From: Mariniblastus sp.
Lineage (GTDB): Bacteria > Planctomycetota > Planctomycetia > Pirellulales > Pirellulaceae
Assembly (NCBI GenBank): GCA_029251085.1
Contig: JAQXDZ010000050.1
Coordinates: forward strand, 1-64,000
Reading direction: 5' to 3'
DNA length: 64,000 bases
Both the position numbers and the translations under genes were made by a program. The notes beneath the pieces are model-generated. The model ran no database searches. It was given only the letters and a program-made list of their open reading frames with translations, and was not told the DNA's origin. Of this stretch, positions 9,920 through 19,808 are shown piece after piece (position 1 is the first letter of the stretch; each line of letters opens with the position of its first letter).

Positions 9920-11122
9920 ATGCCGAAATTTTCTGACCGCGCGCTAAAGCTGCCAGCCTCCCCTATTCGAAAGCTTGTTCCTTACGCCGAAAAAGCCAAA
10001 TCGAAAGGAACCAAGGTATTTCACCTTAATATTGGTCAACCGGATGTAGAAACGCCCCCCCAGTTTTTTGAAGCGATCCAGCACGCTGATTTGAAGGTTT
10101 TGGCCTACAGTCACTCAGCGGGGATTGAGACGCTCAGAGAGCAGATAAGCGGCTATTACGGGCGATTAGGGCACGAGGTGTCTGAAGAGCAAATTATCGT
10201 GACAACAGGAGCGTCTGAGGCTCTGAATTTTATTTTTACGGCGATCATCAATCCGGGGGACGAAGTCATCGTCCCCGAGCCTTTTTACGCAAACTACGTC
10301 TCTTTTTCTTTGGGAAATGACGGTGTCGTGGTGCCCGTGACCACTTCGATCGAAAGTAATTTTTCTCTTCCTTCAATTGAAGATTTTGAAAAGAAAATTA
10401 CTCCGCGAACGCGTGCGATTCTGATTTGCAATCCGGGGAACCCGACTGGAATACTCTACCCTCAAGAATCACTCGAAGAATTGCGGGACTTTGCCAAACA
10501 ACATGATCTGTTTTTAATTGCCGACGAGGTTTATCGAGAATTTGCTTATGATGCTAACGTCCACCATTCCACATTGGGGCTGGAAGGAATGGAGGAAAAC
10601 GTGATTGTCGTCGACTCGATTTCGAAACGATTCTCAGCTTGCGGGGCGAGAATTGGCTGCGTGATCTCGCGAAATTCAGAGTTAATGGAGGCAATTCTCA
10701 AGATGGCTCAGGCCAGATTGTCCCCGCCAACTCTTGGGCAATTAGGCGCTGCTGCGGTTTACCAACTGCCTCCCGAATACTACCAAAGCGTGGTTGGAGA
10801 GTACGCAAAGCGCAGGGATTTGTTGAAGGCGTCTTTGGATCGAATCGAAGGCGTGGTTTGCCCGGAGATAAATGGAGCGTTCTACGCGATGGTTCGGCTT
10901 CCCGTTGCCGATTCGGAGGATTTCTGCCGCTGGATGCTCGAGGAATTCTCACATGAGGGGGCAACCGTCATGATGGCGCCAGGAGCCGGTTTCTATGCGA
11001 GTCCGGACCTAGGGCACAATGAGGTAAGAATCGCTTACGTGCTCAATGAGGACGATCTCAGTGCGGCAATGGACTGCCTCGAAGCAGGACTGGAAGCCTA
11101 CGCAAAAGAAAAAGTCTCCTAG
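9920..11122 (+). CDS. PLP-dependent class I/II aminotransferase (aspartate aminotransferase-like)
   Basis: LNIGQPDVETPPQFFEAI, TTGASEALNFIFTAIINPGDEVIVPEPFYANY, ILICNPGNPTG, SISKRFSACGARIGCVIS; start ATG 9920. Confidence 0.92.
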   Translation: MPKFSDRALKLPASPIRKLVPYAEKAKSKGTKVFHLNIGQPDVETPPQFFEAIQHADLKVLAYSHSAGIETLREQISGYYGRLGHEVSEEQIIVTTGASEALNFIFTAIINPGDEVIVPEPFYANYVSFSLGNDGVVVPVTTSIESNFSLPSIEDFEKKITPRTRAILICNPGNPTGILYPQESLEELRDFAKQHDLFLIADEVYREFAYDANVHHSTLGLEGMEENVIVVDSISKRFSACGARIGCVISRNSELMEAILKMAQARLSPPTLGQLGAAAVYQLPPEYYQSVVGEYAKRRDLLKASLDRIEGVVCPEINGAFYAMVRLPVADSEDFCRWMLEEFSHEGATVMMAPGAGFYASPDLGHNEVRIAYVLNEDDLSAAMDCLEAGLEAYAKEKVS

Positions 11123-11201
11123 ACAATCGGGGAGGCCGTTGGTGTCGAACAAATACCGGTGAGTGGTGAAAAGCCCGCCAGAGGCGAGCGCGCCACAGTG
11201 G

Positions 11202-13160
11202 TTATTTCTTTTCCTCTGTTTCCTCGATCTTACTTCCGGGACTTTTATTTTCGGCCGCTTCATTTTCGGCCGCTTCATTTTTTCCGGCGGTACCTTGTTC
11301 CGGTGCAGTCAATTCGAGCGAAGCCGCGGGAGTTTTTTCCGCTTCTTTCTCAGTTGAATCTGTTTTGGACGGTTCCGTGGAAGACGGAGTTACTGGAGGC
11401 TTACCGGCGGGTTCGTCCCCAATGTCGGCATCTTGCTTAAGCGGCATGTCGTCGCCAATATCTCCTCCCGATTCCGAGTCGTCAGCACCTTGACGGCCAG
11501 AGCGACGTTCTTCAATGTCGTCGGTCGTGGGAATTAAATCATCCGCATAACCATTGACCGCCCGGTAATCGACAAACGACTGCAGTGGGAATTCATCTGG
11601 CCACTCGCGATTGGTGACATTCAGCATGTCCTGATATTCTTTCACGGCATCGATTAGTTGATCGGCAAAAGCCCCGTCTTTAAGTTCAGGGTAATCGTCA
11701 AGAACCTCTGACCATTTGCTGAAGGCGGTCAGGTACAAAGAGATCGCTCCCTGGTTCGTGATCGATTTTGTTTTGGTTTTGTAATCGAAGTCATACTCAT
11801 CATCGTAGATCGACTTCCGCCACATTTCCCTCGCATCAAATAGTGACTGCCGAGCAGCGATGGTCATTTGAGTTGACTCTGAACGGTTGCGAGCTTTCCA
11901 GTACCGATAATTAATAGTACTGGCACTCTTATCAGAGGTGCGGATTTGTTCCAGCAGTCTTTGAATCTCAAGTGCCGCCCGATCCGCTTGGGTTCTGTCT
12001 TCTTCTTTCGCCTCGCGGGCGATCGTCAAATCAAGACCTTTCGCACTATCGTTCAGGAACCTTGAAATTCCCCTCGCGAGTGCATTTTCCTCATCGTTTC
12101 TTTCAGCCGGATCCTTTGCCATAACGGCTTTTTGTGATTCGGTTAGTTTAGCTTCGTTCATGAGGTCATCCATGATTTCAGCACGGGTACCAGGGGGAAC
12201 GAGCTCATCGATAATTCTTCGTTCCGCTTCAATGTCACTTTCGTAATCTGCGATTTTTTCGAGGGAAACAGTAATTCCCTGGGTGTTAGAAATTTCCTCG
12301 TTACCATACCCCGTCCACTCGTCGCTCGCCTCGCGCCAAACTTCCTGCATGATTTCGTCGGACCGGAATTCTTCCTGAAGCGCGAGGCCCTGGTTCCGTA
12401 ATTGGGCGGGGCGGTACATGTAAAACATCATGTCTGGTTCACGCTGCGGGCAACTGTCTTTTTCGACCATGTCCCGCGAGTACGCATACCACTGATAAGC
12501 CATTTTCCAACTGTCGGGGCCGTAGCTCAATTGGTCATACAGATCCGGGGCGATGTGAGTGGACATCTCCTGATGGAATTCATCGTCTTTTCGGAACATC
12601 CGTCGAAAGGAGAGTTTCTCGTCTGACTTCCCCATCTTGTTGCCAGTGAAGAAGCCTAGTTTGCTTGGCATTCGGTGGTCGCGTTTGTTAAACGGCATTC
12701 CTTGCTTAAGGAACGCGAGACCTTTTTTGACCCAACTGTACCGGTATTCGTAATCATCGAACTCCATCGACACGTTGTAGGCTAGGTTGTGTGCCTGATA
12801 CTCCCAGACTTTGACAAAGTTTGGCTGGATCTTGGTAAGTGCCTGAAGAGTCGAAGCGAGTTTGTCATAGTTCTCTTTCTTCTTGTGATCCATCGCCTGC
12901 ATCCACAGCATATTAACTGCGACTCCGCGAAGTCCCAGAGAAGCAAGTTTCATGGTCTCACTGGCCGGGTCAATCTCTGACATTTTCGCCTGCGAGAGAT
13001 TGTTATTCTCTCGCAGCATGGAAAGCACGCCCCCGGGGTCATCGATGTCACCGTCGGCATCCCGTGTTTCTGGACGCGAAACTAACGAAAGTGGAATTAA
13101 CAATGCGCCAATGCAGGCGATGTAAATGATTTTTCGAATGAATGGATTGGAGTTATTCAT
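11202..13160 (-). CDS. Hypothetical protein with N-terminal signal/TM segment, helical repeat-like body and acidic C-terminal tail; partner of ABC transporter operon
   Basis: 652-aa ORF; start overlaps stop of upstream permease by 4 bp, suggesting translational coupling; N-terminal hydrophobic segment IIYIACIGALLIPLSLV. Confidence 0.75.
   Translation of the reverse strand: MNNSNPFIRKIIYIACIGALLIPLSLVSRPETRDADGDIDDPGGVLSMLRENNNLSQAKMSEIDPASETMKLASLGLRGVAVNMLWMQAMDHKKKENYDKLASTLQALTKIQPNFVKVWEYQAHNLAYNVSMEFDDYEYRYSWVKKGLAFLKQGMPFNKRDHRMPSKLGFFTGNKMGKSDEKLSFRRMFRKDDEFHQEMSTHIAPDLYDQLSYGPDSWKMAYQWYAYSRDMVEKDSCPQREPDMMFYMYRPAQLRNQGLALQEEFRSDEIMQEVWREASDEWTGYGNEEISNTQGITVSLEKIADYESDIEAERRIIDELVPPGTRAEIMDDLMNEAKLTESQKAVMAKDPAERNDEENALARGISRFLNDSAKGLDLTIAREAKEEDRTQADRAALEIQRLLEQIRTSDKSASTINYRYWKARNRSESTQMTIAARQSLFDAREMWRKSIYDDEYDFDYKTKTKSITNQGAISLYLTAFSKWSEVLDDYPELKDGAFADQLIDAVKEYQDMLNVTNREWPDEFPLQSFVDYRAVNGYADDLIPTTDDIEERRSGRQGADDSESGGDIGDDMPLKQDADIGDEPAGKPPVTPSSTEPSKTDSTEKEAEKTPAASLELTAPEQGTAGKNEAAENEAAENKSPGSKIEETEEKK
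11248..11277. repeat. 15-bp tandem duplication, in-frame in the 3' end of the preceding minus-strand CDS
   Basis: TTTTCGGCCGCTTCA x2, encoding (NEAAE)2 on the minus strand. Confidence 0.9.
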
Positions 13161-15136
13161 TTGGCGATTTCTCGTGTTTTGAGTGCAAAGTAACCGAGGA
13201 TGGTTAATCCGGCACAGAAGCCTAGGGTGATTGTGAGTGCGACCAAAATTCGATCGCTGTCAATCGCGTAGCCGTAAGTTAGAAACTCTGAAAAATTTAA
13301 CTGATTGAAGTTCGGAGCCAAGTAGGTCATGGCATTCAGTAGTTGTACGATTAAATTGTCCAGCTGTTCGACAACCGTTTGAGTGACGCCGGTGTCGAGA
13401 TCGAGGATCATATTTTTCTGGGTCACCACTCGGATCAGCGATTCGATTGGACCGCCACCTTCGTGCGACGCGAGTGTCATCTCGCGGATGAACGAGGTGA
13501 AGAAACCAATAATGATCATCACTGAGGTTCCCAGCATGGCAACCGGTGCACTCACAAAAGTACTGAACGCAACTCCCATTGAGATGATGATCATCATTTG
13601 ACACCAAATGCCGACGTAACCTTTCAAGAAGTTGACCCAATAGACTTCGTCCTGTGCTCGGAAATACAGGTCGGCTTTGGCAACTCCGAGGTACTGATTG
13701 TAATCGCGACAAGTTAGGTTCAGCTTGAGCTTACCGTTGGAACCCGCGAAGTCATCGAACAGGTCGTACTCACCTTGCTCAAGAAGTTTTCCGTCGGGAG
13801 CTACTTTTTTGCCGAGAATCTTCCGCGAAATGGGAAGCGTCTGAACGGCGTATTCATTGGTCTCAAAGTCAATTACTTCAGACACAAATTTTGGATCTAA
13901 CTCGTTATTTGGAACGCTTTCGAATTGGATGCCTCCGGTGACCCGTTTCTCAACATCGGCTTTATAAGTTCGAAACACACCCAGTGTCATTTCCATCGGA
14001 ATTACGTCGCTAACCGGAAATCTACTTTCTCTGAAATCGGCGAAATCGAATGTCGCTTTCGATAGCGAAAATCGAGACATTGCATTCCCGCCGTCGACAT
14101 AACCACGGTACTCCCATTCTTTTCCAACATTGAGTCCTTTTTCCTTGAGGTTGCCTTGGCGGTCAAAGAAAGCGAGTGACTCTCCATAGATCGGAACTCT
14201 CGCGCGGAAATAGCCTACGGCCGGTCCAAGTGAAATGACACCGTTGTCAATGCTGACTTCATGCGTGTGTCCACCAAACGGGATGCAGACGACTCGCAGA
14301 TACTTAGTTGAGCCGTTAGGAAGCACCTCTTCACTGAGAATGTTTGATGTAACTCTTGGGCGTGGTGCCTTCTTATCACGAATATCTTCGATCAATTCAA
14401 TTCGATGATCGTGTCCTGAAACCTTATTCGTAACAGCTTCCTTGATCGCATTGTCAGATACACGCCTTCCCGTGATGCGGGATATTTTGTCGTCGGGAAT
14501 CGTGGAAAACGAAGCGATGGTTTGAGTTTCTCCAACGATTTGATGGTCGTGTGACAAACCTCGCCAGACGAAGAAAAAACTAATCACGCCCATCACTACC
14601 AAGAGAGCGGTGCAAAGCGCTCCAAATCCGACGATCCGCCCCAACACAATCTCGGTGGAGCGAACTGGTTTTGTTACGACGGTATAGATCGTGCGATTTT
14701 TGATGTCTTCGGGAAGACTGAAGGAGCTAATCAACATTCCCATCAAGAGAACGAGCATCTGCGTGCCCCAGAGCACGAAGTTGACATAGATTTGATCCGG
14801 ATGCTCACCACCGGTGTTCATGAACCAGCCGCCGAACAGCAACGAGGCGGCGAAGATACCGAACGTGACTAGAATGACCTTTCGGCGCAATGACTCCTTA
14901 ATTGCCAGTCTGGCGATGGCAATCGTTCGTCGTGGCGAGGTGAACAAAAAGTCCGGAACCGCTTGGCCAACGACCTGAGCAACGACGTAAAACGCCTCGA
15001 ATGGGCCGTGTCGAAATGCAGCAATGAGATAGCCTGCGAACACGCCCAGAAGAATAGCCGTCAGCACGATAAATCCAAATTGGACAATCCCGCTTGAGAG
15101 CCATTGTGAGTAAATTACAAAATCTTCGACAACCAT
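13157..15136 (-). CDS. ABC-2 type transporter permease with large extracytoplasmic insert
   Basis: AIARLAIKESLRRKVILVTFGIFAASLLFGGWF...LPEDIKNRTIYTVVTKPVRSTEIVLGRIVGFGALC; C-terminal TM segments; ABC ATPase upstream on same strand. Confidence 0.88.
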   Translation of the reverse strand: MVVEDFVIYSQWLSSGIVQFGFIVLTAILLGVFAGYLIAAFRHGPFEAFYVVAQVVGQAVPDFLFTSPRRTIAIARLAIKESLRRKVILVTFGIFAASLLFGGWFMNTGGEHPDQIYVNFVLWGTQMLVLLMGMLISSFSLPEDIKNRTIYTVVTKPVRSTEIVLGRIVGFGALCTALLVVMGVISFFFVWRGLSHDHQIVGETQTIASFSTIPDDKISRITGRRVSDNAIKEAVTNKVSGHDHRIELIEDIRDKKAPRPRVTSNILSEEVLPNGSTKYLRVVCIPFGGHTHEVSIDNGVISLGPAVGYFRARVPIYGESLAFFDRQGNLKEKGLNVGKEWEYRGYVDGGNAMSRFSLSKATFDFADFRESRFPVSDVIPMEMTLGVFRTYKADVEKRVTGGIQFESVPNNELDPKFVSEVIDFETNEYAVQTLPISRKILGKKVAPDGKLLEQGEYDLFDDFAGSNGKLKLNLTCRDYNQYLGVAKADLYFRAQDEVYWVNFLKGYVGIWCQMMIIISMGVAFSTFVSAPVAMLGTSVMIIIGFFTSFIREMTLASHEGGGPIESLIRVVTQKNMILDLDTGVTQTVVEQLDNLIVQLLNAMTYLAPNFNQLNFSEFLTYGYAIDSDRILVALTITLGFCAGLTILGYFALKTREIAK

Positions 15137-15261
15137 GTTTGATTCTAATCCGTCGTCTGTTTGATTTGGGGGTGGGAACTGCTTTGCAAAAGATCCGAGT
15201 AATTTGTCTGGGTAAAATATCTATTTAATACGTGCGATATTTAATGCGGATCAATTAAAAC

Positions 15262-16224
15262 CTAATCTTTCTTGTCGACGCCGGCCGAGCGATGCCCTGG
15301 ACGTTGCTGACTCTCTCGAACGATGCCAAGGAACAGGTCTTCGAGCGTGCTGGTGGGATTCTCAACCGAGACAAGATCTCCACCATGCTTTTTGATGACC
15401 TCGAGAATCTCCGTGTGGGCACTTTGGGGCAGTCCCTTCACTTTGATCTGTGTTTCTTCGCTGACCTTAAGAAGGCTGTCGACTCGGCCAAGCTCTTTGA
15501 GGTCGCCCTGATAGAGAATCGCAATTCTGTCGCAAACGTCCTGAACATCGGCGAGCAGGTGAGAGCACATAACAATTGTCTTGCCCTGATCTCGCAGTTT
15601 AAGGATCATGTCCTTCATGTCGCGTGTACCGAGCGGATCAAGTCCTGAGGTCGGCTCGTCGAGCAGAATCAAATCCGGGTCGTTGATCAATGCCTGAGCA
15701 AGACCGATCCGGCGGGTCATCCCTTTTGAGTATTCTTTGAGTTGCCGACGTTTTGCGTAGGTCAGCCCGACTTGCTCAATCAGTTCGGCAGTTCTTTCTT
15801 TTCGAATTTTGGCTGGCATGTCGAACAGACGACCGTAAAAATCCAGTGTTTCCTCGGCGGTGAGAAATTTGTACAGGTAGGATTCTTCGGGAAGATAACC
15901 AATTCGCTCGTTTTTGGTGACTTCGGTCGAATTTTGACCGAATACCAAAGCCCGTCCGCTGGTCGGGAATAACAAGCCGAGCAGCAGTTTGATCGTTGTA
16001 GATTTTCCGGAACCGTTAGGCCCTAAAAGTCCAAAAATCTCACCTTTTCGAACCTCGAGGTCCAGTGCGTTCAAGGCGCGAACCTTTTGACGACCCCAAA
16101 AGTCGCGATAGATCTTGGTTAAGTTCTGCGTTTCGATGACGATGTTGGGATCGTAATCGGGATTGGTTTGCTCTAATTTTCCGGTTGCTTGCGGGGCTTT
16201 ATCCGTGGAAGTGTCGGCAGACAT
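15262..16224 (-). CDS. ABC transporter ATP-binding protein
   Basis: Walker [18 protein letters not shown], signature [16 protein letters not shown], Walker [13 protein letters not shown]. Confidence 0.96.
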   Translation of the reverse strand: MSADTSTDKAPQATGKLEQTNPDYDPNIVIETQNLTKIYRDFWGRQKVRALNALDLEVRKGEIFGLLGPNGSGKSTTIKLLLGLLFPTSGRALVFGQNSTEVTKNERIGYLPEESYLYKFLTAEETLDFYGRLFDMPAKIRKERTAELIEQVGLTYAKRRQLKEYSKGMTRRIGLAQALINDPDLILLDEPTSGLDPLGTRDMKDMILKLRDQGKTIVMCSHLLADVQDVCDRIAILYQGDLKELGRVDSLLKVSEETQIKVKGLPQSAHTEILEVIKKHGGDLVSVENPTSTLEDLFLGIVRESQQRPGHRSAGVDKKD

Positions 16225-16763
16225 TGTGAACGGTTTCTCCGGTAAGAATTTGGTTGAATGAGGCTATCTGTCGCCGAGAACGCGTTGTTTCCCGGAATAT
16301 GGACGTTTATTTGTTTGATTTGCGGAGCGTACCGTTCTCAAACAACAGATTTACTAAAAATCTACTGCTATTGTTCGATATACGCGAGTTTGGAATCAAT
16401 GGTTCGAGAAGTGTGCGAGTCAAAAAAATCGACTCGGTTTCTCCCCCTAATCAGCTAGATTATGACCTAAGAAAACCAGGGCGTCGGACAATTTTGGTTC
16501 GATTTTACTGAGGCTGAGCTTCAGTCAGTTGAAAAATCGGACTTGAACCGTCATCTTACGTAACCCCCATCTTAAATGCCTGTGATTTGATTCACCATGA
16601 CTTATATGGAAAAAATCAAGTTAGTGGGCGTATGTCCTTCTCATAATTCATACAAACCGTTATCAAATGAATTCGGGAGTCGCGGCGCTGAGTGGCGTCC
16701 GGCGACACCTGCATCGATTAGACGTTTCAACCCAAATAACAGGCATTCCTTGACGCGATCGTA

Positions 16764-18272
16764 ATGCAGCCACTCAAAACGACTCCTCCCAAAACGCACC
16801 TTCTCAAAACGGAAATTCCGAATTTGTTGGACGAACACCTCTCACGACTCTACGAACGAATCAACTACGAAAGGCAGGATTCGGTAGACAACGAGCATTT
16901 TAAGCTCAATCAAATGCGGGAAATTCTCAGTCGCTTGGGTGAACCACAAACCAAATACCCCATTATTCATGTTGCCGGAACCAAGGGAAAGGGTTCGGTA
17001 TCCAACATGATTGGGAGAATTTTAAGCGCTGGGGGGAAACGGACGGGAGTCTACACATCCCCCCATCTTGAATCGATCCATCAGAGAATTGAAATCGATG
17101 GAAGTTACATCACGGATGAGCAGTTGCTCGGTGTTTTTCAGCGGCTAGAACCTGTGATTCGAGAAATGGATAAACAGGCCGAAGCGACCGGATCCAAGAA
17201 ATTAACTTTTTTTGAAATCACGACCGCAGCGGCCATTGAATTTTTCGCGAATCAAAATTGCGAGGCGGTTGTTCTCGAAGTTGGATTAGGCGGACGTCTC
17301 GATTCGACCAACGTCTGTGTGCCAGTGGTGAGCGTTATTACCAACATTAGTCTTGATCATACTAGGCAGTTGGGTGACACGTTGGGGGAAATTGCTGGCG
17401 AGAAGGCCGGAATTATAAAAACGGGTATCCCTGTGATCAGCGGTACGGTGGAACCGGAAGCAGCGAAAGTGATTGAAGAAATCGCGAATGGCAAACAGGC
17501 TCCAATTTTCGTCTACGGTCGTGATTTTAAAGAGTGTTTGGATGAAGAGCAGAGCTTTCGGGTCGCAGGTGAAATTAGGTTTGGCGAAATAGATCCCGCC
17601 ACGCTGTCGCCCTCTGTGCCTTTTAATGTGTCTGGGTTGCGGCTGAAGTTGCTGGGGGAACATCAGCGTCGCAATGCGTCAGTAGCGGTGGCCGTCATCG
17701 AAACGTTAAACGCTATCGGCTGGGGAATCGACGATTCGAGTATTAGCGCTGGTTTGTCGGTTGCCAGTTTGCCGGGACGCACTGAAATTATTCCCGCGTC
17801 AGCGACGGTGATCCTTGATATCGCCCATAACGTTGCCTCTGTGCAGGCCTTGGTAAACGCGTTGCGCTCTGATTTGCCGCAATGGAACAAGGCTTCGCTT
17901 CGTTCGTTGATTTTCGCAACCAGTCGCGATAAAGATGCGAAGGGAATGTTGGAGGAATTGTTGGTGAATTTTGACCGCGTAATCCTGACCCGATACCAAG
18001 ATAATCCTCGGGGAAGATCTGAGCACGAGTTATTTAAATTGGCGGCAGAAATCGCTGAGCAAAAAAGATCAAACGGCCAGCATGTGGCTGAGTTTTTTGT
18101 CGAGCCAACGCCTGAATCGGCTTGGGGCGTGGTCAATCAAGATTTCGGTTCGGTATTGGAGGGTGAGTCATCTGACGAGGGGAGTGGCAAACAGCTTGTC
18201 TGTATTTGCGGGTCAGCATTCCTCGTTGCAGAGCTTAGAAAAACCTGTATCGCAGCTCGCATCGAAGGTTGA
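16764..18272 (+). CDS. folC: Bifunctional folylpolyglutamate synthase/dihydrofolate synthase
   Basis: HVAGTKGKGSVSNMIGRIL, TSPHLESIHQRIEIDG, VVLEVGLGGRLDSTN, SLDHTRQLGDTLGEIAGEKAGIIK. Confidence 0.93.
   Translation: MQPLKTTPPKTHLLKTEIPNLLDEHLSRLYERINYERQDSVDNEHFKLNQMREILSRLGEPQTKYPIIHVAGTKGKGSVSNMIGRILSAGGKRTGVYTSPHLESIHQRIEIDGSYITDEQLLGVFQRLEPVIREMDKQAEATGSKKLTFFEITTAAAIEFFANQNCEAVVLEVGLGGRLDSTNVCVPVVSVITNISLDHTRQLGDTLGEIAGEKAGIIKTGIPVISGTVEPEAAKVIEEIANGKQAPIFVYGRDFKECLDEEQSFRVAGEIRFGEIDPATLSPSVPFNVSGLRLKLLGEHQRRNASVAVAVIETLNAIGWGIDDSSISAGLSVASLPGRTEIIPASATVILDIAHNVASVQALVNALRSDLPQWNKASLRSLIFATSRDKDAKGMLEELLVNFDRVILTRYQDNPRGRSEHELFKLAAEIAEQKRSNGQHVAEFFVEPTPESAWGVVNQDFGSVLEGESSDEGSGKQLVCICGSAFLVAELRKTCIAARIEG
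16775..16819. repeat. Three degenerate 15-bp repeats in the 5' end of folC
   Basis: CAAAACGactcctcc / CAAAACGcaccttct / CAAAACGgaaattcc, exact 15-bp period, encoding LKTTP-PKTHL-LKTEI. Confidence 0.65.
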
Positions 18273-18422
18273 GTTGGTTTGTTTTTTCACGGAAACTAGA
18301 GGGTGTGGTTGCTGCCTTGAGTCGTGAGCTTGGAGGTTAAGTTCTCCCGCGACGCCACCAGTGCCTTGCGATCATGATCTCCCTGTGTATTCGTTGATTT
18401 CTTTGTTCTTCCGGCAAGATTT

Positions 18423-19769
18423 ATGAGAAAAATAATTACGATTGCCGCTCGTGAATATCGAGCGATGGTAGGCACCAAAGCGTTCCTGTTCTCGATCATC
18501 ATGATGCCGGTTCTGATGATGGGTAGTTTGTTTGCAATCGAATTGATGCGGAATGCGATTGAAGTTCACGATCGCAACATTGCTGTCATTGACCATTCGG
18601 GGAAATTCGTTGAGCTTCTGATTTTGGAAGCGAATCAAAAAAACTTATCTATCGATCATGGCTTGGGAGATAGCGAAGAGGAAGCGAGCGAATTAGAAGA
18701 AAAGCAAGGCGATTTACTTGGGGGAGCTTTTGATCGATATTTCTTTGAGAGAATCGATCCAGCGACGGCGACAGATGAACTTAAGTTGCAGCTTTCCGAA
18801 CGTATTCGCGAACAAGATCTGTACGCATTTGTGGAAATCCCAGCTGAGGTCGGCAGCAATTTAAGCTCGGAAAAAATTCGTTTTTATTCACAGGATTCTA
18901 GTCTCTCCGTCGCGCGAAGTTGGGTTTCAAACATCATCAATACCTCCATTCGTGAGGAGCGGTTTGCCAGTGCCGGCATAGACCCTGCGGCAGTTGAGAC
19001 GGCCAGTATTCCAATCGAAATTGTGGGAATGGGCTTGGTAGATCGAGGTTTGGACGGTGGATTAAGTGCTGAAGAAGAGAACGATCCCATGAATGCAATT
19101 TTTCTTCCCATGAGCGTCATGATGATGATGTTCATGGTGATCTTTATGGCGGCACAGCCAATGTTGGAGAGCGTGCTCGAGGAAAAATCGCAACGTATTG
19201 CTGAGGTGTTACTTGGGAGTGCGAACCCGTTTCAGTTGATGAGTGGAAAACTTTTGGGAACTGTCGGTGGATCTTTGACCGTATTTGTGATCTACATGAC
19301 CGGCGCTTTTGGACTGGCTTGTTGGCAAGGTTATCTGGATCAAGTGCCATTCCACTTGGCTCCCTGGTTTATCGTCTTTCAAATCACGGGTGTGCTTTTT
19401 TATTCGGCAATTTTTATGGCGATAGGAGCCTCTGTTTCGCAACTAAAGGAAGCGCAGTCGATGTTGTTGCCTGTCTGGATGTTGATGATGAGTCCAATGT
19501 TCGTGTGGTTGATGGTCGTTCGTGATCCTCTGGGCATGATGCCGACCTACTTCTCATTCTTCCCTCCGGCAACCCCGACGGTCATGATGCTTCGCTTGGC
19601 AACGGGGCAAGCGATCCCCTGGTGGCAACCGGTAACGTCCATTCTGATCATGACGGTGTCGACGATCTTGATTGTAATCGTGGCCGCACGCATCTTTCGC
19701 GTGGGAATTCTTTGGCAGGGAAAGACACCCAAGCTGGGTGAAATTCTCAAATGGGCGATTACTGGCTAG
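18423..19769 (+). CDS. ABC-2 type transporter permease (NatB-like)
   Basis: MRKIITIAAREYRAMVGTKAFLFSIIMMPVLMMGSLF; LESVLEEKSQRIAEVLLGSANPFQLMSGKLLGTVGGSL; multiple TM. Confidence 0.9.
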   Translation: MRKIITIAAREYRAMVGTKAFLFSIIMMPVLMMGSLFAIELMRNAIEVHDRNIAVIDHSGKFVELLILEANQKNLSIDHGLGDSEEEASELEEKQGDLLGGAFDRYFFERIDPATATDELKLQLSERIREQDLYAFVEIPAEVGSNLSSEKIRFYSQDSSLSVARSWVSNIINTSIREERFASAGIDPAAVETASIPIEIVGMGLVDRGLDGGLSAEEENDPMNAIFLPMSVMMMMFMVIFMAAQPMLESVLEEKSQRIAEVLLGSANPFQLMSGKLLGTVGGSLTVFVIYMTGAFGLACWQGYLDQVPFHLAPWFIVFQITGVLFYSAIFMAIGASVSQLKEAQSMLLPVWMLMMSPMFVWLMVVRDPLGMMPTYFSFFPPATPTVMMLRLATGQAIPWWQPVTSILIMTVSTILIVIVAARIFRVGILWQGKTPKLGEILKWAITG

Positions 19770-19808
19770 AGGTTTTCAGGACGTCCCTTCGCGGCGTTGG
19801 AAGCTCGC

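Noticed and set aside
16225-16763. 540-bp gap between ABC ATPase and folC, considered for tRNA/ncRNA/small CDS
   Set aside because: Only low-quality small ORFs and a weak G-T-containing hairpin (about 16508-16527); no cloverleaf recognised.
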